Below are positions 25,801 to 39,186 of a stretch of 64,000 bases of DNA, in pieces. The stretch is from Acridotheres tristis (lineage: Eukaryota; Chordata; Aves; Passeriformes; Sturnidae), in assembly GCA_037013685.1 (NCBI GenBank), contig CM072894.1, positions 10,108,841-10,172,840 of the forward strand, in the 5' to 3' direction. How positions within the stretch are numbered: position 1 is the stretch's first letter; every line of letters starts with the position of its first letter. The position numbers and the translations under genes are program-made. The notes under the pieces are model-generated. The model searched no databases. It was not told the DNA's origin and was given only the letters and a program-made list of their open reading frames with translations.

Positions 25801-28800
25801 CACCTTTGTTAAGTGTCAATGTTTTCAGAGATGTGGAAAGAGATACCAAAGGATGTGGGGAGACAGGGAAAATAATGTTGCTTGCTTTTCCCTTTAGGAT
25901 TGTGATAGCTGAGTTTCATAGAGGTGTTCCAAGTCCTACCACTGCTTGGAAATGAAAACCAGGGCCGGAGACAAAGGCTTAGCTATAGCAACAGTGCAGC
26001 TGGGAATGCTCATTACAAACACTGTGTGTCATTATGGTGGTGTGGGAAAACTCTTCAGAACCTCTACTACCTTTCAAGAGCTCCTACCTTCCTTTCCTCC
26101 TCTTGGCACACTGTTGCAGTCTGCTGCTAGGAGGCCTTGTGTATCCTGCTTTGTATTTAGTCTCCTACTCCTGGCCCTTGGTTCTTCCATCAGCTGTTTT
26201 CAAACAACCTTTTTTTGCCAATCTAATGCACACTAGACATCTAATTTTAGAGAAGAAATTATCCCGGGTGCTTTTCTGACTTGCACTGTAATACATTTTT
26301 CTTAAACAGCAGCTTGCTTTTTAATCTTCCAAAAGTGATTTAGCACTTGGAAAAGCAGCCTCATTTGGGCCTCCTTTACCTGCTGTTTCACATTTTTGTG
26401 ATGAGAATTATAAGTAAAATCATATTTCAAAGTCTTTAATCATGGTCTGAAGGTTAATACCAAGGGGTCACCCTCTGCATTTCCCTCAGGTTTTAGCAGG
26501 AATACTTGGTTCCTGTGCATGTCACAATTTCTGTGCTATACCAACTATTGCCTGGTTGTTACTGAAATCACAATAGAGAATTGCTTGGTTGGAGGTAAAG
26601 CTGAGCTGTGATATGTGTTGTCCAATCTTATCAGACAAGTGTGAGGCTAAGATCCAACAAGAGTGATGACTTCATGCTTTAGATACCAAAGCTAAACATT
26701 CCAATTTTGTGAGGAGAACAAAAAGACACCATTTTGTATCTGTCTGGGATGTTGTCAGTACTTTTTCTGTCTCCTACCTGAACTCAGGCACCTAAGGATT
26801 ACATTTTTCTTGTTGACTTCTTTTTCTCAGCTGAATTTACATATCTATGCTGAACTCTTATGTCTTGATCCAGAACCTGCACAAAGGGATAAAATATTTT
26901 CAGAAAACTTCTTTTTAACTTTAATGGCTGTGGTGTCTTTTCACAAAGAATTTGCTGTGATTTAGCAGCATGACTACTAAATAACATGCTATAACTAGCA
27001 TGATCTACCTAGCTTTGTAGAGAGATGTAATAAAAAGTAAAGACAAAATTTCAAAGTCTTGGGGAAAAAGCAAACAATACACAAGAAGGCTGAGAAAACT
27101 TTGTTTCTTCTCCATAATATCAGCTGGTTTAATAAGAAACATAACTTCTCTAAAACCTCAGCCTTGGATAGAATTACTGCAATGTTACAGAACAAGACAC
27201 ATTACGGTAGGATGTCTTGAAAGGCCTTTTTCTTTGTTTATGTGTAGTATCCCTGGGAAGAAAGAAACATGACCGTCATTTACAAATGAATAATTGATTG
27301 TCTGAGCAACAGTTAAAGAAAACAATAGCAAAAAGAAAAGAAAAGGCACAGCAGGTATTTTGATAACTAGTCAAACAGCAGAGAGCAGAGTGACTTGCCA
27401 GGTGTGCCTCATTCTAATGTCACTCTGTTGTCCCGCCAAAGGATCGGTGTGGTTTGTAGATGTACACAAATACTGGGGAGTGACAGACTCACTTACAAAT
27501 ACAGCTCCTCTCACCTCTTTGTTCTGGGTACCTGCCAGCCATGATCAGCAGAGTATAAACGAGCCCTTTCAATGCCTTCATTTTTTTCTTCCATTTTAGG
27601 GTCCTCTTTTTAAGCCTTCTTTTGGTTTTGCTGTAATATGATGCTAATTCTGTTATAAGTGAAAATGTTGACAGGCGTATGTTTCCTCTGTAGGTTTAGA
27701 GCTTGTGGGTGAATAACGTGTCTGTGTGCCACATTTAGCTTTGTGCTTTGCTGGAACAGTCTGTTCCAACACATCAGTTTTTTTCCCCTAGACCTCACCT
27801 TTCTGCCCATATGAAATACAAGCTGCTTGCTATTTCATATCTTGCTCCTTTATAATGAGCTAATTCTTTTCCTACACTGTCTTCCTCCTACTGTCCCATC
27901 TTTTCTACATCTCTGTAGAATTCTTCAAGCAGGAAATGGATCTCTTCAAGCCAAGTGCTCTGCTTGGTTGCTGCTGTGTATTTAGGGTAACTGCAGTCCT
28001 CTAGTGGCCCAGAATCCCTGTAGAAGACCATGGAGACCAAGGAGATAGTCATGGTTCCCAGGGAACTGAGAGACATTGAATTTGCATCCTATGTTTTGAT
28101 GCCAAACTCTGGAAGGAGAGCCTAGGCATTTCTTAATGTCTCCGTTCTCTTGCAAACAAGAGCTGCAGTTGCCATGGATATGTTTTGAGATCTTACATGG
28201 AAGGGGAAGAGGTTGACAAGGCATGTCCCATGGTGCAGCCTGTGCACTTAGACCACAGTCTCTTCAGGAGCTGCAGCCAAGGAGACCCAAACTCAGCAAT
28301 GTGAAGTCCCAACTCATCTACTGAATGGACAGAAGGAACAAACAGCAAAGAAGGACTGGTTGAATGTGATTTGTGAGTGCCAGCCAGCAGTGAATGCTGC
28401 TCTAGAATCGGGAGTCAGCGGACCTGCTGCTCAGCAGCAACATGCAAAGCTACTCCCGTATCAGTCCTGTGTTGGGAGCAGATCCCAGTCCTGAACCACA
28501 CCTACTGTGTGCTGCTACTGGAGCAGAGCAGAGTCATGTAAAAAGAAACAGCACATCTGAATTTCCTCTCCCTATTTATAGTTCTGTTCAAGAGAACACA
28601 ACATTTTTTCCTGGAAAGGAACCATCTTAAATCTATGGGAATAAGAAAAGTACATGGGTGCTTTCCAAGCCATCTCCAGATTCAAGCATTAATGTAGGAA
28701 TAGATTTGGACTAAAAATATCCACTGATTTAATTTTTGGCAGGTAAAAGGCAGCTACCTGAGGGACAACACAGGTAGTTGGGGCTCTTGAAGAAGTGCTG

Positions 28801-29229
28801 ACAGACTTGATTTGGGATTTGTGCAGCTGGCTAGACCATCAGAGGTGTACATATTACTGCATTTTTCCCTGTAACACCAGACCTTTTGGTACTTAGTGCT
28901 CTTCTGTAACCATGTTTAAAGTTGATGTAGAATGAAAAATGCTCCAAGTGACAGTGATGACTCCTTGCTTTGGAGGGTGTTGCCTGTTAGCTCAGCTCAG
29001 ATGACTGGTTTCAGATGATCCTGGGAGATTTCTGTTTTAATCCAGAATTGTGCTTCCTTTGGAGACATTTTTCTATTGGCGAAAAACACAGTTCCTGGCA
29101 TACTCTCCTAAACTATGCTTGTGCTGATCTTCCTTCTTTCCTTCCATTACCATGCTTATCAGACAGGTGCTTGAAACGCCTGGGCTCACACTCATCAACC
29201 TATCCTGGAGTCTTCTAGGATTGTGGTTC

Positions 29230-29600
29230 TTTGGGAAGAACAAAATCACTTAGGGGTCCTATAGACACCATGTGTTCCTGTCTCTCCTCATCTCCCCAGA
29301 GTCCTTCATGATATGCTCGAGCCATGGCTGCAGCATCTGCCACCTCTCTGTGCCCCGCTTGGCGTGCAGTGGGGATGTCAGGGCTGGGTTCATCCCACAG
29401 CTGTAACTGCAGCCATGGCTGGGCAGCATCCCCAGCATCACCACCACATCCCAAAGGCAAGGACCCATGATCTGGGAAGGCTGAGGATTCTCACAGCCTG
29501 GGTACTGCGGGCCCACAGAGAGACCAAGTCATGTGGGGATATTAACGACCCCACTGCCTGGGGCACCCACCCCACCTCTGGGGACTCAGCACATCTGCTT
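29230..29600. other. GC-rich patch, unidentified
   Basis: This patch is clearly richer in GC than the AT-rich DNA on its right and contains two CCATGG palindromes (29322, 29413). Overlapping frames of 81-145 codons are open on both strands, which is typical of locally stop-poor GC-rich DNA. No frame has both good splice borders and natural composition. It could be a decayed transposable element, an unrecognised exon or local GC drift. Confidence 0.35.
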
Positions 29601-29639
29601 ATAAACAAACAATATTGCAAAGAAAAGAATCATCTTAGT

Positions 29640-29990
29640 AAATATTTATCTGAGTGCCATGTAAGTATATATTTAAATTGGCTCACTGTATTCAGTAACA
29701 GGATTTGCCAGCAAATGGACAGTCTTCTGTGTGAAATAATTCAGTTATAACAATTAAGGATCTGTCAGATTTCCACCAGATGAATAGTTATTTAATTAAG
29801 TGAGGATATATGTCCTGTACTATTTAATACATAATACAATTCTTTTAATGAATATGTGAGCTAAGATTAAGGCTGCTAATTTAATCACTGACAGCAGAGT
29901 CTCTCTGTGTGGAAAAGAATGCTTTTGCATTGACACATTAATGGTTGCTAATTTTTCCATGCAGTTATTTTACATGCAAAGATCCAAAAA
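29640..29990. promoter_or_regulatory. AT-rich block with homeodomain-type motifs
   Basis: Complex (non-repetitive) AT-rich sequence with several TAAT-core motifs, including a TTTAATTAAG element and the strings GCTAATTTAATCAC and CACATTAATGG. The dense, varied AT-rich words resemble vertebrate conserved non-coding elements, but that impression cannot be confirmed without an alignment. No coding potential is seen. Confidence 0.2.
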
Positions 29991-30537
29991 ACACTATTTT
30001 CCTGGAGGCAGGAATAAAACTGCAAAAGCTTTAGAGGAAGCTGAGCAGGGAGCTGTGGTTCTGTCTTTCTTACAGAAAAAATGTAATTTTAGAGGGGAGA
30101 AGAGTCTATGACTTTTTATTGGGAAATTCAGGCAGGTGGAAAACCCTTGATCAGTCATCTCAGTTGCCTCCACTGGTTCTGAACATCTTATTTCCCAATA
30201 CCCAGTACCAGTTCCAGGTGTTTGGGGGAGAACTATGGCTTCTTGCTGGCCAGTCCTGCATTCCCAGCACACTGATTTCTCCAAAACAGATTGTATGTTT
30301 TTGTATGAGTCTGTATCTGCTGCATGTTAAATTAATATTGTGTGTACTGGTGTCAGGAGACAGGAAGAATAAGCAGCCTCTAAGCAGACAGAAGGCTGTG
30401 TTTAGGTCTAGGCTGAGTATGCCCTCTGCCTGCCAAACACAAAAAATCCAAACCCTAGTGCCTCTTCATTTCCTGCTAGAGACTTACATAGGTTTTTCCT
30501 CCTTGGGTTTAAAACTTTCAAACGTGGTTACAGCCTT

Positions 30538-30945
30538 GTGACAGCCACAAGAGCACATGGTGTGGCTTCCATGCTGTCAGGCCATGGGGCACTAACATGG
30601 GCCCTCCCTGTCCCTGCCCAGCCATGGGCCAGAACCTCACTTGAGTCCCAGCACAAGTGCTGCCATAGAAAGCTCAGCTCAGCACAGCCATGGCTCTGCC
30701 AAGCCCAGTTCCATCCCCAAGGCCCTGCCCAGCCATTCTGGGACAGTGGCTGATCCTGGTTTCCTGCACCAAGCCTGAGTCTGACCCCCACCCCTGGGGG
30801 TACATCCTGGCCTGGCCTTGTCCTATCCCCATGGCCAGGGAGTTGCTGGAGCTGCTCCCAGGCTTCCCTGGTCCTTGGCTGGGGTCTCCCTGGGAACACC
30901 CACTGCCTCTGTCATTCACAGTGCTCTGACATGTGGTGTCCAACT
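30538..30945. other. GC-rich patch with repeated CCATGG words
   Basis: A GC-rich, CpG-poor segment with recurring CAGCCATGG-like words (CCATGG at 30582, 30622, 30688 and 30829). Frames of 71-123 codons are open on both strands, which reflects composition. No matching splice borders or known domain is visible. It may be a decayed minisatellite or repeat, an unrecognised exon, or local GC-biased conversion. Confidence 0.35.
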
Positions 30946-33900
30946 TTCCAAACACCACCGTGGAAAGACCCCTTTCACCATTTCAGCTGAGAAAGATTAA
31001 TCCAGAAAGGGCTTGGGCTAAAGTACACACAAAGGACTTCTGTGGTTCCTCCTTTATGATTTTTCACCAGGAACACAGGACTCCCCGTTAAAGAGGCAGT
31101 GAGTCTCTGAGAAGCAGCCTCTGTCATGGTGGAATATAGAGGTTCCTGAGCTAGATTTAAATGAAATGCAGGGGATATCACAGAGGAATCCAGCTGTGGG
31201 ACTCAGCATGGGCTAAATTTATCCTGTTCTGTGCACTCTGCTGTACTCTGGTTTAGAGGTTTGACAAATGGTCTACAGGTCTGAATATTTCAGAAACAGC
31301 CTGGCATGACTCCCAGGTTCAAATAGGAAGTAAAGACTGCCAAAAGACATTGGGAAAAGAAAAAGAGCTGCTTGTCACTGGCACTTAGAGGACTTTAGTC
31401 TTTCAAGAGAAGATTCTGAGCTCCTGATGAGAGCAGACTTTCATAAACTGCATTCTAGTTTTACAATTGTATAGCCAGGCTACATCTTTTGTTCCCAGAG
31501 CTTCTGAAGTTGCTAAAAAAAAATACAAATCAGTTATTGAAAGCTTTTTTCCCCTTCCCTTTTGCCAAGACTGACTCTCCTTAGTAATGCTGAGCCTGTG
31601 CACACTGCTCTATCAGGAGGGAAACTGCAAGTTATCATGAAATGGAGAGCCACAGCATACACCTTTGTGGGGAAGAGTAAGGAGAGCAATTTCCCCTTCT
31701 AGATATTGCTTCCTTCCCTGTGCAGATTATGTGTAGATATGAGTGGAAACCCACCTAATCCATAAGCCCAAACTGTTTGGAAACACATTGTAGCATGAAA
31801 GTCAGGTTGCTCAGGTCCCATTTAATGCTCAGCACAAAGTAATGCTTCATGACCTGCTGGTTCAGAAAAGATGGTTTATTTTAAATGTTTCAGTACATGA
31901 CTATGCCTCACTGTGCCATCTGTGTTTTGAATGCAGCAGGTTCTGTTGTGTAGGTATGTGTATTTATGGTGTAAATGTAAGTGAGAGAAGCTGAGGGTGA
32001 CTATCTACCTGCTTACACTTCTCATTTCCATGAACTAGACAGGCATCTGTATCGTTGCTTAACCTCAAGCTAAGATTAGTGGCATTAGAAGTTTTCTACA
32101 CATCTCACTGAAGAAGTAGCAGAGAGTTTTTCCAGAACCAAATGTTTATTTCCAGTATCCAGCAGAATACAAGTCTCCTGGATTAACTGCAAATTCAAAA
32201 CTGATTATGAATGACCAAGGGAATGACACAGTTTTTTTAGCCAGCCAGGTAAGACACAGTCTTTGATCTTGGACTGCAGTAAAAATGCTGCTTTGATTTA
32301 ATTGTCACTTAAATGGGTATAAAGGACGAATAGCTCATGTAAATCTTACATCTGTACTTCACCTTCTGGTAAATCTCACAGGCTCAGTGATGATGTGACC
32401 TAATTTAAAATGTCTTTGAGTATTTATTCAGAATGAGTTTTCCCAGAGTAGTTTGGAGCACTTTTCTATTTGAAAGGAGAAAGTAGGTTAAAAAAAAAAG
32501 GTATTTTACAAGGAAAAGTCAAGGCAAGAACACTCAGCATGAAGGTCTGGTTAGACACATGGCAGTGTTTAATCCTTACTGTTCCTAATCCTTCAAGCCA
32601 GGCTTGCAACACTGGGGGCTTTTCAGTTCTTACTCCTGGACATACCGACTGCTAAGAGGACAGAGCAGTCCCAGTCTCCTCACTTTGTGTTGGCTTAATA
32701 GGAGCAGTGTAAAGGACAAGATGCAGCATATGTTAAAAGTATATGCCTGTGGGCTCCATGTGTCATGCAGCTGGAAGGCTGCTGCCTTATAGAAGTAATA
32801 AGTAATATGGCCAAGAAACAACCATTATAATCAGGCATGTGGGCAGCCAAGTGAGTAATACTGCCAGGAGGAATGCCTACAGTACAGCAGTTGTGAAATA
32901 CTGATTAAAAAGTCCTAAAGTGGCTGCTTTCCCCTGACAAGTGATTCCTGCTGAAACAGGCATGTTTCCAGGCTAATAGTTTCTAAGTGCACTTTCAGGC
33001 TTATACGTTTTGGATGTCTTTAGCTGAGGCTGGTTTGTTCTTCCTGTCTGTGTATGCAATGCCTCCTATCATAACCCACCATTTCAGCTTATCATCTCTC
33101 TCCTGGGAATCGTGAGTTCCTCCACAGAACTGACTGGAAACCTCCCACCATGCATCATTTCCTGGACAGTTCAGTCAAACCCTACTAAGATAAGCTTTCC
33201 TATGGTAAAGAGAACACTAGATGTATCAGCTGCTTTTCTTTTTTTTTTTCCTCCCCTTCACCTCATCCTTATTGTATGTGAAATGTGAGGCTGAAATCTG
33301 CCCCTTTCAGATACTGGCTGCTGTTAAAAATAGACGTCTCCAATAAGATGTCTTGGGGGATGGGGTATTGTTGGCAACCTGATCAAACCTATCACTTTGC
33401 AATTTTTGCTCTCCTACTTCCCCCCACCTCAGTTACATGAGTACATTGTCACTCAGAGATTTTGTTATTTATTTTAAAGAAATTCTTCCTATAGTAGTAC
33501 CAGCAACCCAGAAATGAAGCAAGTTGTTCTGCAAGGGTCAACAATTAATATTATAATATTCTATTTATGTAGTTCACCCAATGTTAGAGATTTATCCCAA
33601 TATCATTTGATCATTGTAAGAAAAGTAATGTTAATAATATTTAAGATAAAACTGGAAACGGAACTTAATAACTTCATAATTCCTGTTTTGCAAAGCCTTG
33701 TCTGCTTCAAAACAGCCTTAAGATCTTGACAGCATCTCATTCAGTACAGACATATTCATAATATTGCTGTGGGCTCCTAAGAGTTACTCTGCTGCACTCA
33801 AGGGTATTACTGGTGCTAGTTCTGCCTGCAGTCCGCTCAGCCCCTCGCTATCAAAAGCGTTTGTTAGACTCATTTTGTGATGTATGTGGCCTTTTGAGGT

Positions 33901-34549
33901 CTCCAGTTAAAAGAAGTGTTGAATCTATGAGACATTCTTAGCTGTTGGCAGCTACAAGACATTTTCCTAATCAAAAGAAGCAAGTTCAGAGTATGGTTGT
34001 TATTGCTGCTCCTGTTCTTTTTTAAACGTCCTTATGGCAATTGTGCCAAATGTCACCCTTTGAAGAACATGAAGGGAGCTGATCAAGTTAAATTCCAAGA
34101 TTGCTTTGTCATCATAAAAGGGTAAGGAATGACTGCAAATATTCTTTATGAAAAACAAATGGAGTGTGTAAGTTTCTTTCCCTGTTTTTTCTTGAGTGGA
34201 GTAAATCCCAATTTGTAGTGGCAGGTATAAGAGAAGGACAAGAATCCTAGGCAACAATCCAGGGGAAAATGGATGCCAACACCTAAAAGTGAAATAATTG
34301 AGAGTCGGTTCCTCTTTGCATACTTAAGGCTGGAAGCTAGTGACAATTAGTGATGAAAGTCACTCTTTCCTCCAGCAGAACAATGTCCTGCTTTACTGGC
34401 ATTTTCCTATTGGTGTTTGTCAAGTGTCTCTTCTGGAGCATGAATGACCTTACAGCAGAGAGCTGCTAGTATCTTCTACTCTCTGCAATAAAAGTGGTTT
34501 GGCTTCACTTTTGAGGCTTCAGAGTAGAGCTTTACAGTTTTAAAGAAAT

Positions 34550-34610
34550 GTATATATGTTGGTGTGTGTGTCATACATACACACACGCATAACTATGTAT
34601 CTACATATAA
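34550..34610 (+). repeat. TG/TA/CA microsatellite with inverted arms
   Basis: Alternating purine-pyrimidine sequence. A GTGTGTGTGT arm at 34562-34571 faces an ACACACAC arm at 34579-34586 across a short spacer, so the region can form a small hairpin and favours Z-DNA-type structure. It is probably a replication-slippage microsatellite. Confidence 0.8.
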
Positions 34611-36699
34611 GGTCAAACTCATTGTTTATTAATGTTCTTGTGGCTGTAAATACTTATGATATAGGAAAATGCAATATGACCTTATAAAAATAACATATTA
34701 TTATATAGTAAAGTACAGGCTCCCATTGTAACTCAGTTGCTATTTGCTAATTAACAAAACTAACTTTCCCAGACACGAATGGGAATTATTGAGGTTTAAG
34801 TGTTATTTTGATTTTTGGTTGTTTAAAAATTTCCATGGCTAATCTCTTCTTTATAAGTATCAGATGTTCTTCAAGGCTAGCTTGTGTAATGCAGTGCTGA
34901 GAACAGCTGGATTTTTTTGCTGGTGCTGGTGACTCCAAATCTCCTGCACATCTGCAGTGTGCACCTATGGCTCTGGAGCAGAGGTACCTGCAGTTGCCTG
35001 GCTTTCACTGACAGGTATATAGGAAATCAGTTGTGGTATTTAATGTAATTGGCTCCGTTTCATTTGGGAGGGTGGGAGTTTACAGTGGTGATCTGAGAGC
35101 TCAGCAGAGTTTAGCCAATGTGATCATGCTGAAATGCAGTATTGGACAGAAGTGACAAATATGCTTACTCAGAAATCCAGCTGTCAATTCTTCTGCTGGA
35201 TGTGGATACCACTGCTGGGAGCACAATAAAAAAGAAAAGTTTGCTTTAGGAATTGTGCTGTCCTTAGTCAACATCTTTCTGTGAATATATCATGAGCTTG
35301 AACTTCCCTGTTGCTGTGTGAGCTCATGAGCCGGTTGGCAATGAAGCAGTGAGTCTTTTTTTGATGTCAAAACATTACTGTGCATTTAGAGTTGCCACTG
35401 GCTAATGTCATTTTAAGTGGGAGAAAGAGTAAGAATGAGATTTACAGTAAAAGCCTTCATTTGTAGGTCACTGAAGGATGGAAAGCCTCACCCTGCCTGC
35501 CTGTGTGACCTTGGCTGTTGACCTACAAAGTAGCAGGACCTGGGGTTCCCTGCAAGGTGAGCTGCTGAATGCACACGCTGCCACAGACAAGGGGGTAATT
35601 GTATGCCTGCCAGAATGATCTCAAAGTATCAAGAGTTGTGATATGTGATAGAGATGAAAGATGGAGAGAGGGAAAATGGAGACAGAACCATAGAAGGTGA
35701 TGGCTAAGTCTCTTTTGAGTAAAGATCTTGTGATGATAGGAGGCTCCCAGTGGGAATGGTGTCACTTCAAGCATTACCTCTTCAGGAACAGATTTCCATT
35801 CATATCCCAGCATTTGGCTCTGTTAATGGAATCTCTTTATATGGAACAGCTTCTTCTGGAGGGCAGGATATGTCATGCTGGTGTCAATCTTCATACCAAG
35901 CTCAATGCATGAAAAAGCCAGTTTATGCTGGCAAAGCAAAGAGTTAAGTTCTGCTTACTGAAGAAAAACACAAAAATGAGAAAACTCCAACTTCTGGCAC
36001 TTACCTCTTGGATTAGAGGATATCTGAAGCATCTCTCAGCTTCAGAAACCTCAAGAGACCAATTCAGAAATTTACCAAGATGGTATTTTTCAGTGGACCT
36101 CCATCCACTTCTCACTATTATTTGGGACAGAGGAACAGTGTCATTTTTGTTGAGTACCAATGAAGCTTTAAAATCTCTTTCCCTGACAACAGTTAAAAAA
36201 TAAGGGACCATTAAGGTAAAAATACAATTGGAAACTGGGCCATTGGAGATCACATCTGTGTTCTGCATATTCTGCAAATATCGAAGCTGATAAGGAAGAT
36301 ACTGCCAGCCCCATCTAACAAGCTCTTACCTTTTACATAAAGGTGAAGACAGCACCTGGGGTTCTGATATCCAAATATCTGGTATTTTTGGACAGGCTTG
36401 TATCCTTCTAAAAAGCCATAAGACATCAGTTGAGGTTATCACTGGAAATCTTGCAGTTTGCACAAGTAAAGCCACAGGCTTTAAGTTTATACTAAAATCA
36501 TGCAAGTATTCTGCGTTTTCTTCTCAAGGATAACACTCTTCACTGTCTTATCATTAAAATCTCCTGTATCTAAATTGGTTACAGAGATCTATTTTTCTAA
36601 CAGCTTTTCTTCCCTGTAAACCATGTGGCATGCCAGTATCACTTTAAAAACATAAAATATGAATATGTGCTTGTAGATTTTATGCATTGCTCACACATC

Positions 36700-37110
36700 T
36701 TATGCTAGAACTAACATGTCTTAGTCAGCTATTTAATGTTATGTGACCCTTTGCTCTTGCATTCCAATGTCACCAGTGTCACACTATTAAACATTAACTT
36801 GAAAATTATTTTGAAAAGCACAACCTGACTTCATTAACCTTTTGTAAGGACACTTGATGTTAAAATATGACACTAGCTTGTTTTAAGCCTAACGTGGTGA
36901 TGCACTTCATGCTTTATTGCTCTTAATGCTGTATTAGCAGATACAATTTATCCTTTCACAGAGATAATAAAATCATTATATATTTATTTGGCCCTTGGGT
37001 CTAAGGTGCAGGTATACTTTGATGTTCATTATGGAAGCTAACAAAACATTTTGGTGGGGCATTAAATCCTTAATTGCTTTCTGTTAACAGATGTCCATTA
37101 GCCGTTACTG
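36700..37110. promoter_or_regulatory. AT-rich complex block, possible regulatory element
   Basis: Non-repetitive AT-rich sequence with varied words (for example GGTGATGCACTTCATGC and CTTAATGCTGTATTAGC) and no coding potential. It resembles conserved non-coding elements near developmental genes. The call is only a pattern impression and needs alignment with other birds or mammals. Confidence 0.15.
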
Positions 37111-39001
37111 TTGAAAATGCTAAAAATACCAACAATGCTTCCATATCCCCAGTGAGACTGAAACCAGGCAGTTCCCCATGTTTCTTGCTAATATTCAAGA
37201 GAGGTTTCCTCTCCAAGAGTCCTATTTTCCTGAATAATTGGTCTCAGCTGTCCAGTTTGGTCTCTTAATGATTTCAAATATTTTATGATTTAATAAAATA
37301 AATTAATAAAATAAGCTTGATTCCCATTTCAGCCTTGGGCTTTCTTTTCTCTCACTCTGCACTAGTAGTGAAGATGATTGCTTTTCTAGTAGCAGTATTC
37401 TTCCTATGTATCTTTTCTAGGGACTGCTATAGAGTTCATCACTGTGCTCTGAGTTCCTCTTATTTGTCTAGGTACTTTGGCTTTTGTGGGGTGTTGTTTT
37501 GTTTTCCTTATGGTTCATGCAAGAACTAAGCTCTAGGCTAAAGATATATAAACAAAACCAGAAATTATGGGGACCTTCTCTCTCAAAGTAATTTTTCTTT
37601 ATCACTTTTTGGTGCTGAAGAAATCCCAAGCAAACTCCTTATTTGGTCAGTTTAGGAGAAGGAGGAGGTCAAGAAGAGACACCAGCTGTCAGATGGAGAG
37701 CCTTTCCAAAATCCTTTAGACCAGACTTTAAGGAACACTCAGTGAAGACAAGAACAGTATTTCTGAGTAGATGCAGCTCTTTGATCTTTGCTGGGATGTC
37801 CCCTGTGACAAGAGTTCGTGAGACACTACTCTGCTGTTAGTTGTCAAAACTGGATCTGAACAATGACATGGGGAAAGAAAAGCTCTCATTATCTTCCTGC
37901 TCATCTACACCTCTTTCTTTCTCCTGTAACTCGTGTGCTCTGGCTGAACTGGGATCACCAGTGAAACTTCAATGCTTTGTCTGGAGATAGGCAATGCATT
38001 GACTCTGAAAATAACATCAGAGATGATTAGATGATTATCCATAAAATGAACTCCCATAGTAAAGCCCTGGATGACAAGATTAGCTTAAAGGTCACACAGC
38101 TCTGTACAGACACCTGAGCTGGGTTTTGTTATGGTGCCTGAGTCATGCAGCTCTGCAATGCAGTGCACTGGTGTTTTCTCATTCTAGATATATCAGAACT
38201 GAACTCCAGGCAGAAATTAAAGGCACATAATCTCTGTCGAGTGCTGATGAAACTGTTGCAGGAATTCTGTATCTGCTCCTGGTAGATTTGTTTTTAGCTT
38301 ACAAGGATATAGACCTTGAAAAATATAAAATCTCTTTTGTCTTTCAGTCCTGGGCAACCAGCTGCCTCCTGATTTTTTTATTAACAGGATTTCCTTATCT
38401 CCCATCTCCTTGAAAGTGTCCAGTTGAAGCATGACATGGGACTGTGTCTAAAAGGATCAAGAAAGATCTCGCTTTGAAAGTATTAGATAAATCAGATTCA
38501 AATCACACTGAGAGCTCTGTAACAAACCTAACCTTCTCTTCCCTTGGCCTCTTCCTCAAAGAGAAATGCCCTGAATAAGAATCCACAGTGCTTTGCTTCA
38601 TCTGTAAGAATAAGATGCAGTCTTGTTTCTTCTCAGTGTAGTTGTAAGCCATATCTCAGGTCTGGAATGCCAGTTTCATTGCCTGCACACACTAGGAGGT
38701 AAGTGGCTGCAGCACACAAACCAACATAATTTTTATGCATCTCATTCTGTGATTGTTGCTTTTACTTCCTAGTATTTATGATGGGAAAGCTTTTTTTTCT
38801 CTCATTAATATGCTACAATGCTTGCAGATGACTCCTTTGTGAAATAGCATGAAACTTCCAGGGAAGTAGTATGCTTGTATGTGTTATGGATTCTGCTGGA
38901 AATAAGCTCGTTTTCTGGAAGCCATTCTCCAGGTACGACACCAGAATGTTACACCTGCTCTCTCTGTTCCTCCGTTTCCCAACTGCATCCTGACATAGCA
39001 G

Positions 39002-39186
39002 CGGGCAGAGTGACTCAGGAACCAGTTGCCAACCTCTGCTTTGGCTATGGCCCTTCAGAGGAGCTCAGGGGTTCACAGCAGGGCGCTGTGGCAGAAGAGC
39101 TCACTGCCAGTTCTGAGTGGGTTGACAGCTACCTTGGTGACAAACAAAAACTCAAGAGTGTCATTTCAGATACAAACCCTGCTTAG
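39002..39186 (+). CDS. Candidate last exon, unknown gene
   Basis: A long pyrimidine tract at 38959-38982 and an AG at 39000-39001 precede a + strand frame that runs 60 codons to a TAG (39184-39186). The peptide looks natural and acidic (EELRGSQQGAVAEELTASSE, then WVDSYLGDKQKLKSVISD). Many third positions are C, G or T, as in bird coding exons. It would start with two bases of a split codon. No partner exon in a matching phase has been identified and the frame length is near chance, so it is a candidate only. Confidence 0.3.

Larger units (their letters stand above)
19950..29229. other. Long non-coding stretch
   Basis: Apart from the weak candidate at 20673-20865, nothing here supports a gene. 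The open frames are short and scattered. A 16-nt A run is at 22795-22810 and an 11-nt A run near 21840. I see no clear CR1, LTR or DNA-transposon end. The sequence is consistent with intergenic or intronic DNA. Confidence 0.45.
30946..39001. other. Long non-coding stretch, AT-rich
   Basis: No supported gene. A pyrimidine tract (33233-33259), a TG/TA microsatellite (34550-34610) and a complex AT-rich block (36700-37110) are described separately or in the findings. Frames such as the 128-codon - strand frame at 35891-36277 contain a consensus-like GTAAGTG donor but do not exceed chance length. Confidence 0.45.

Noticed and set aside
35891..36277. - strand 128-codon frame containing a GTAAGTG donor and a pyrimidine-rich acceptor
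   Set aside because: The acceptor and the best donor do not enclose a single convincing exon, and the frame length is within chance.
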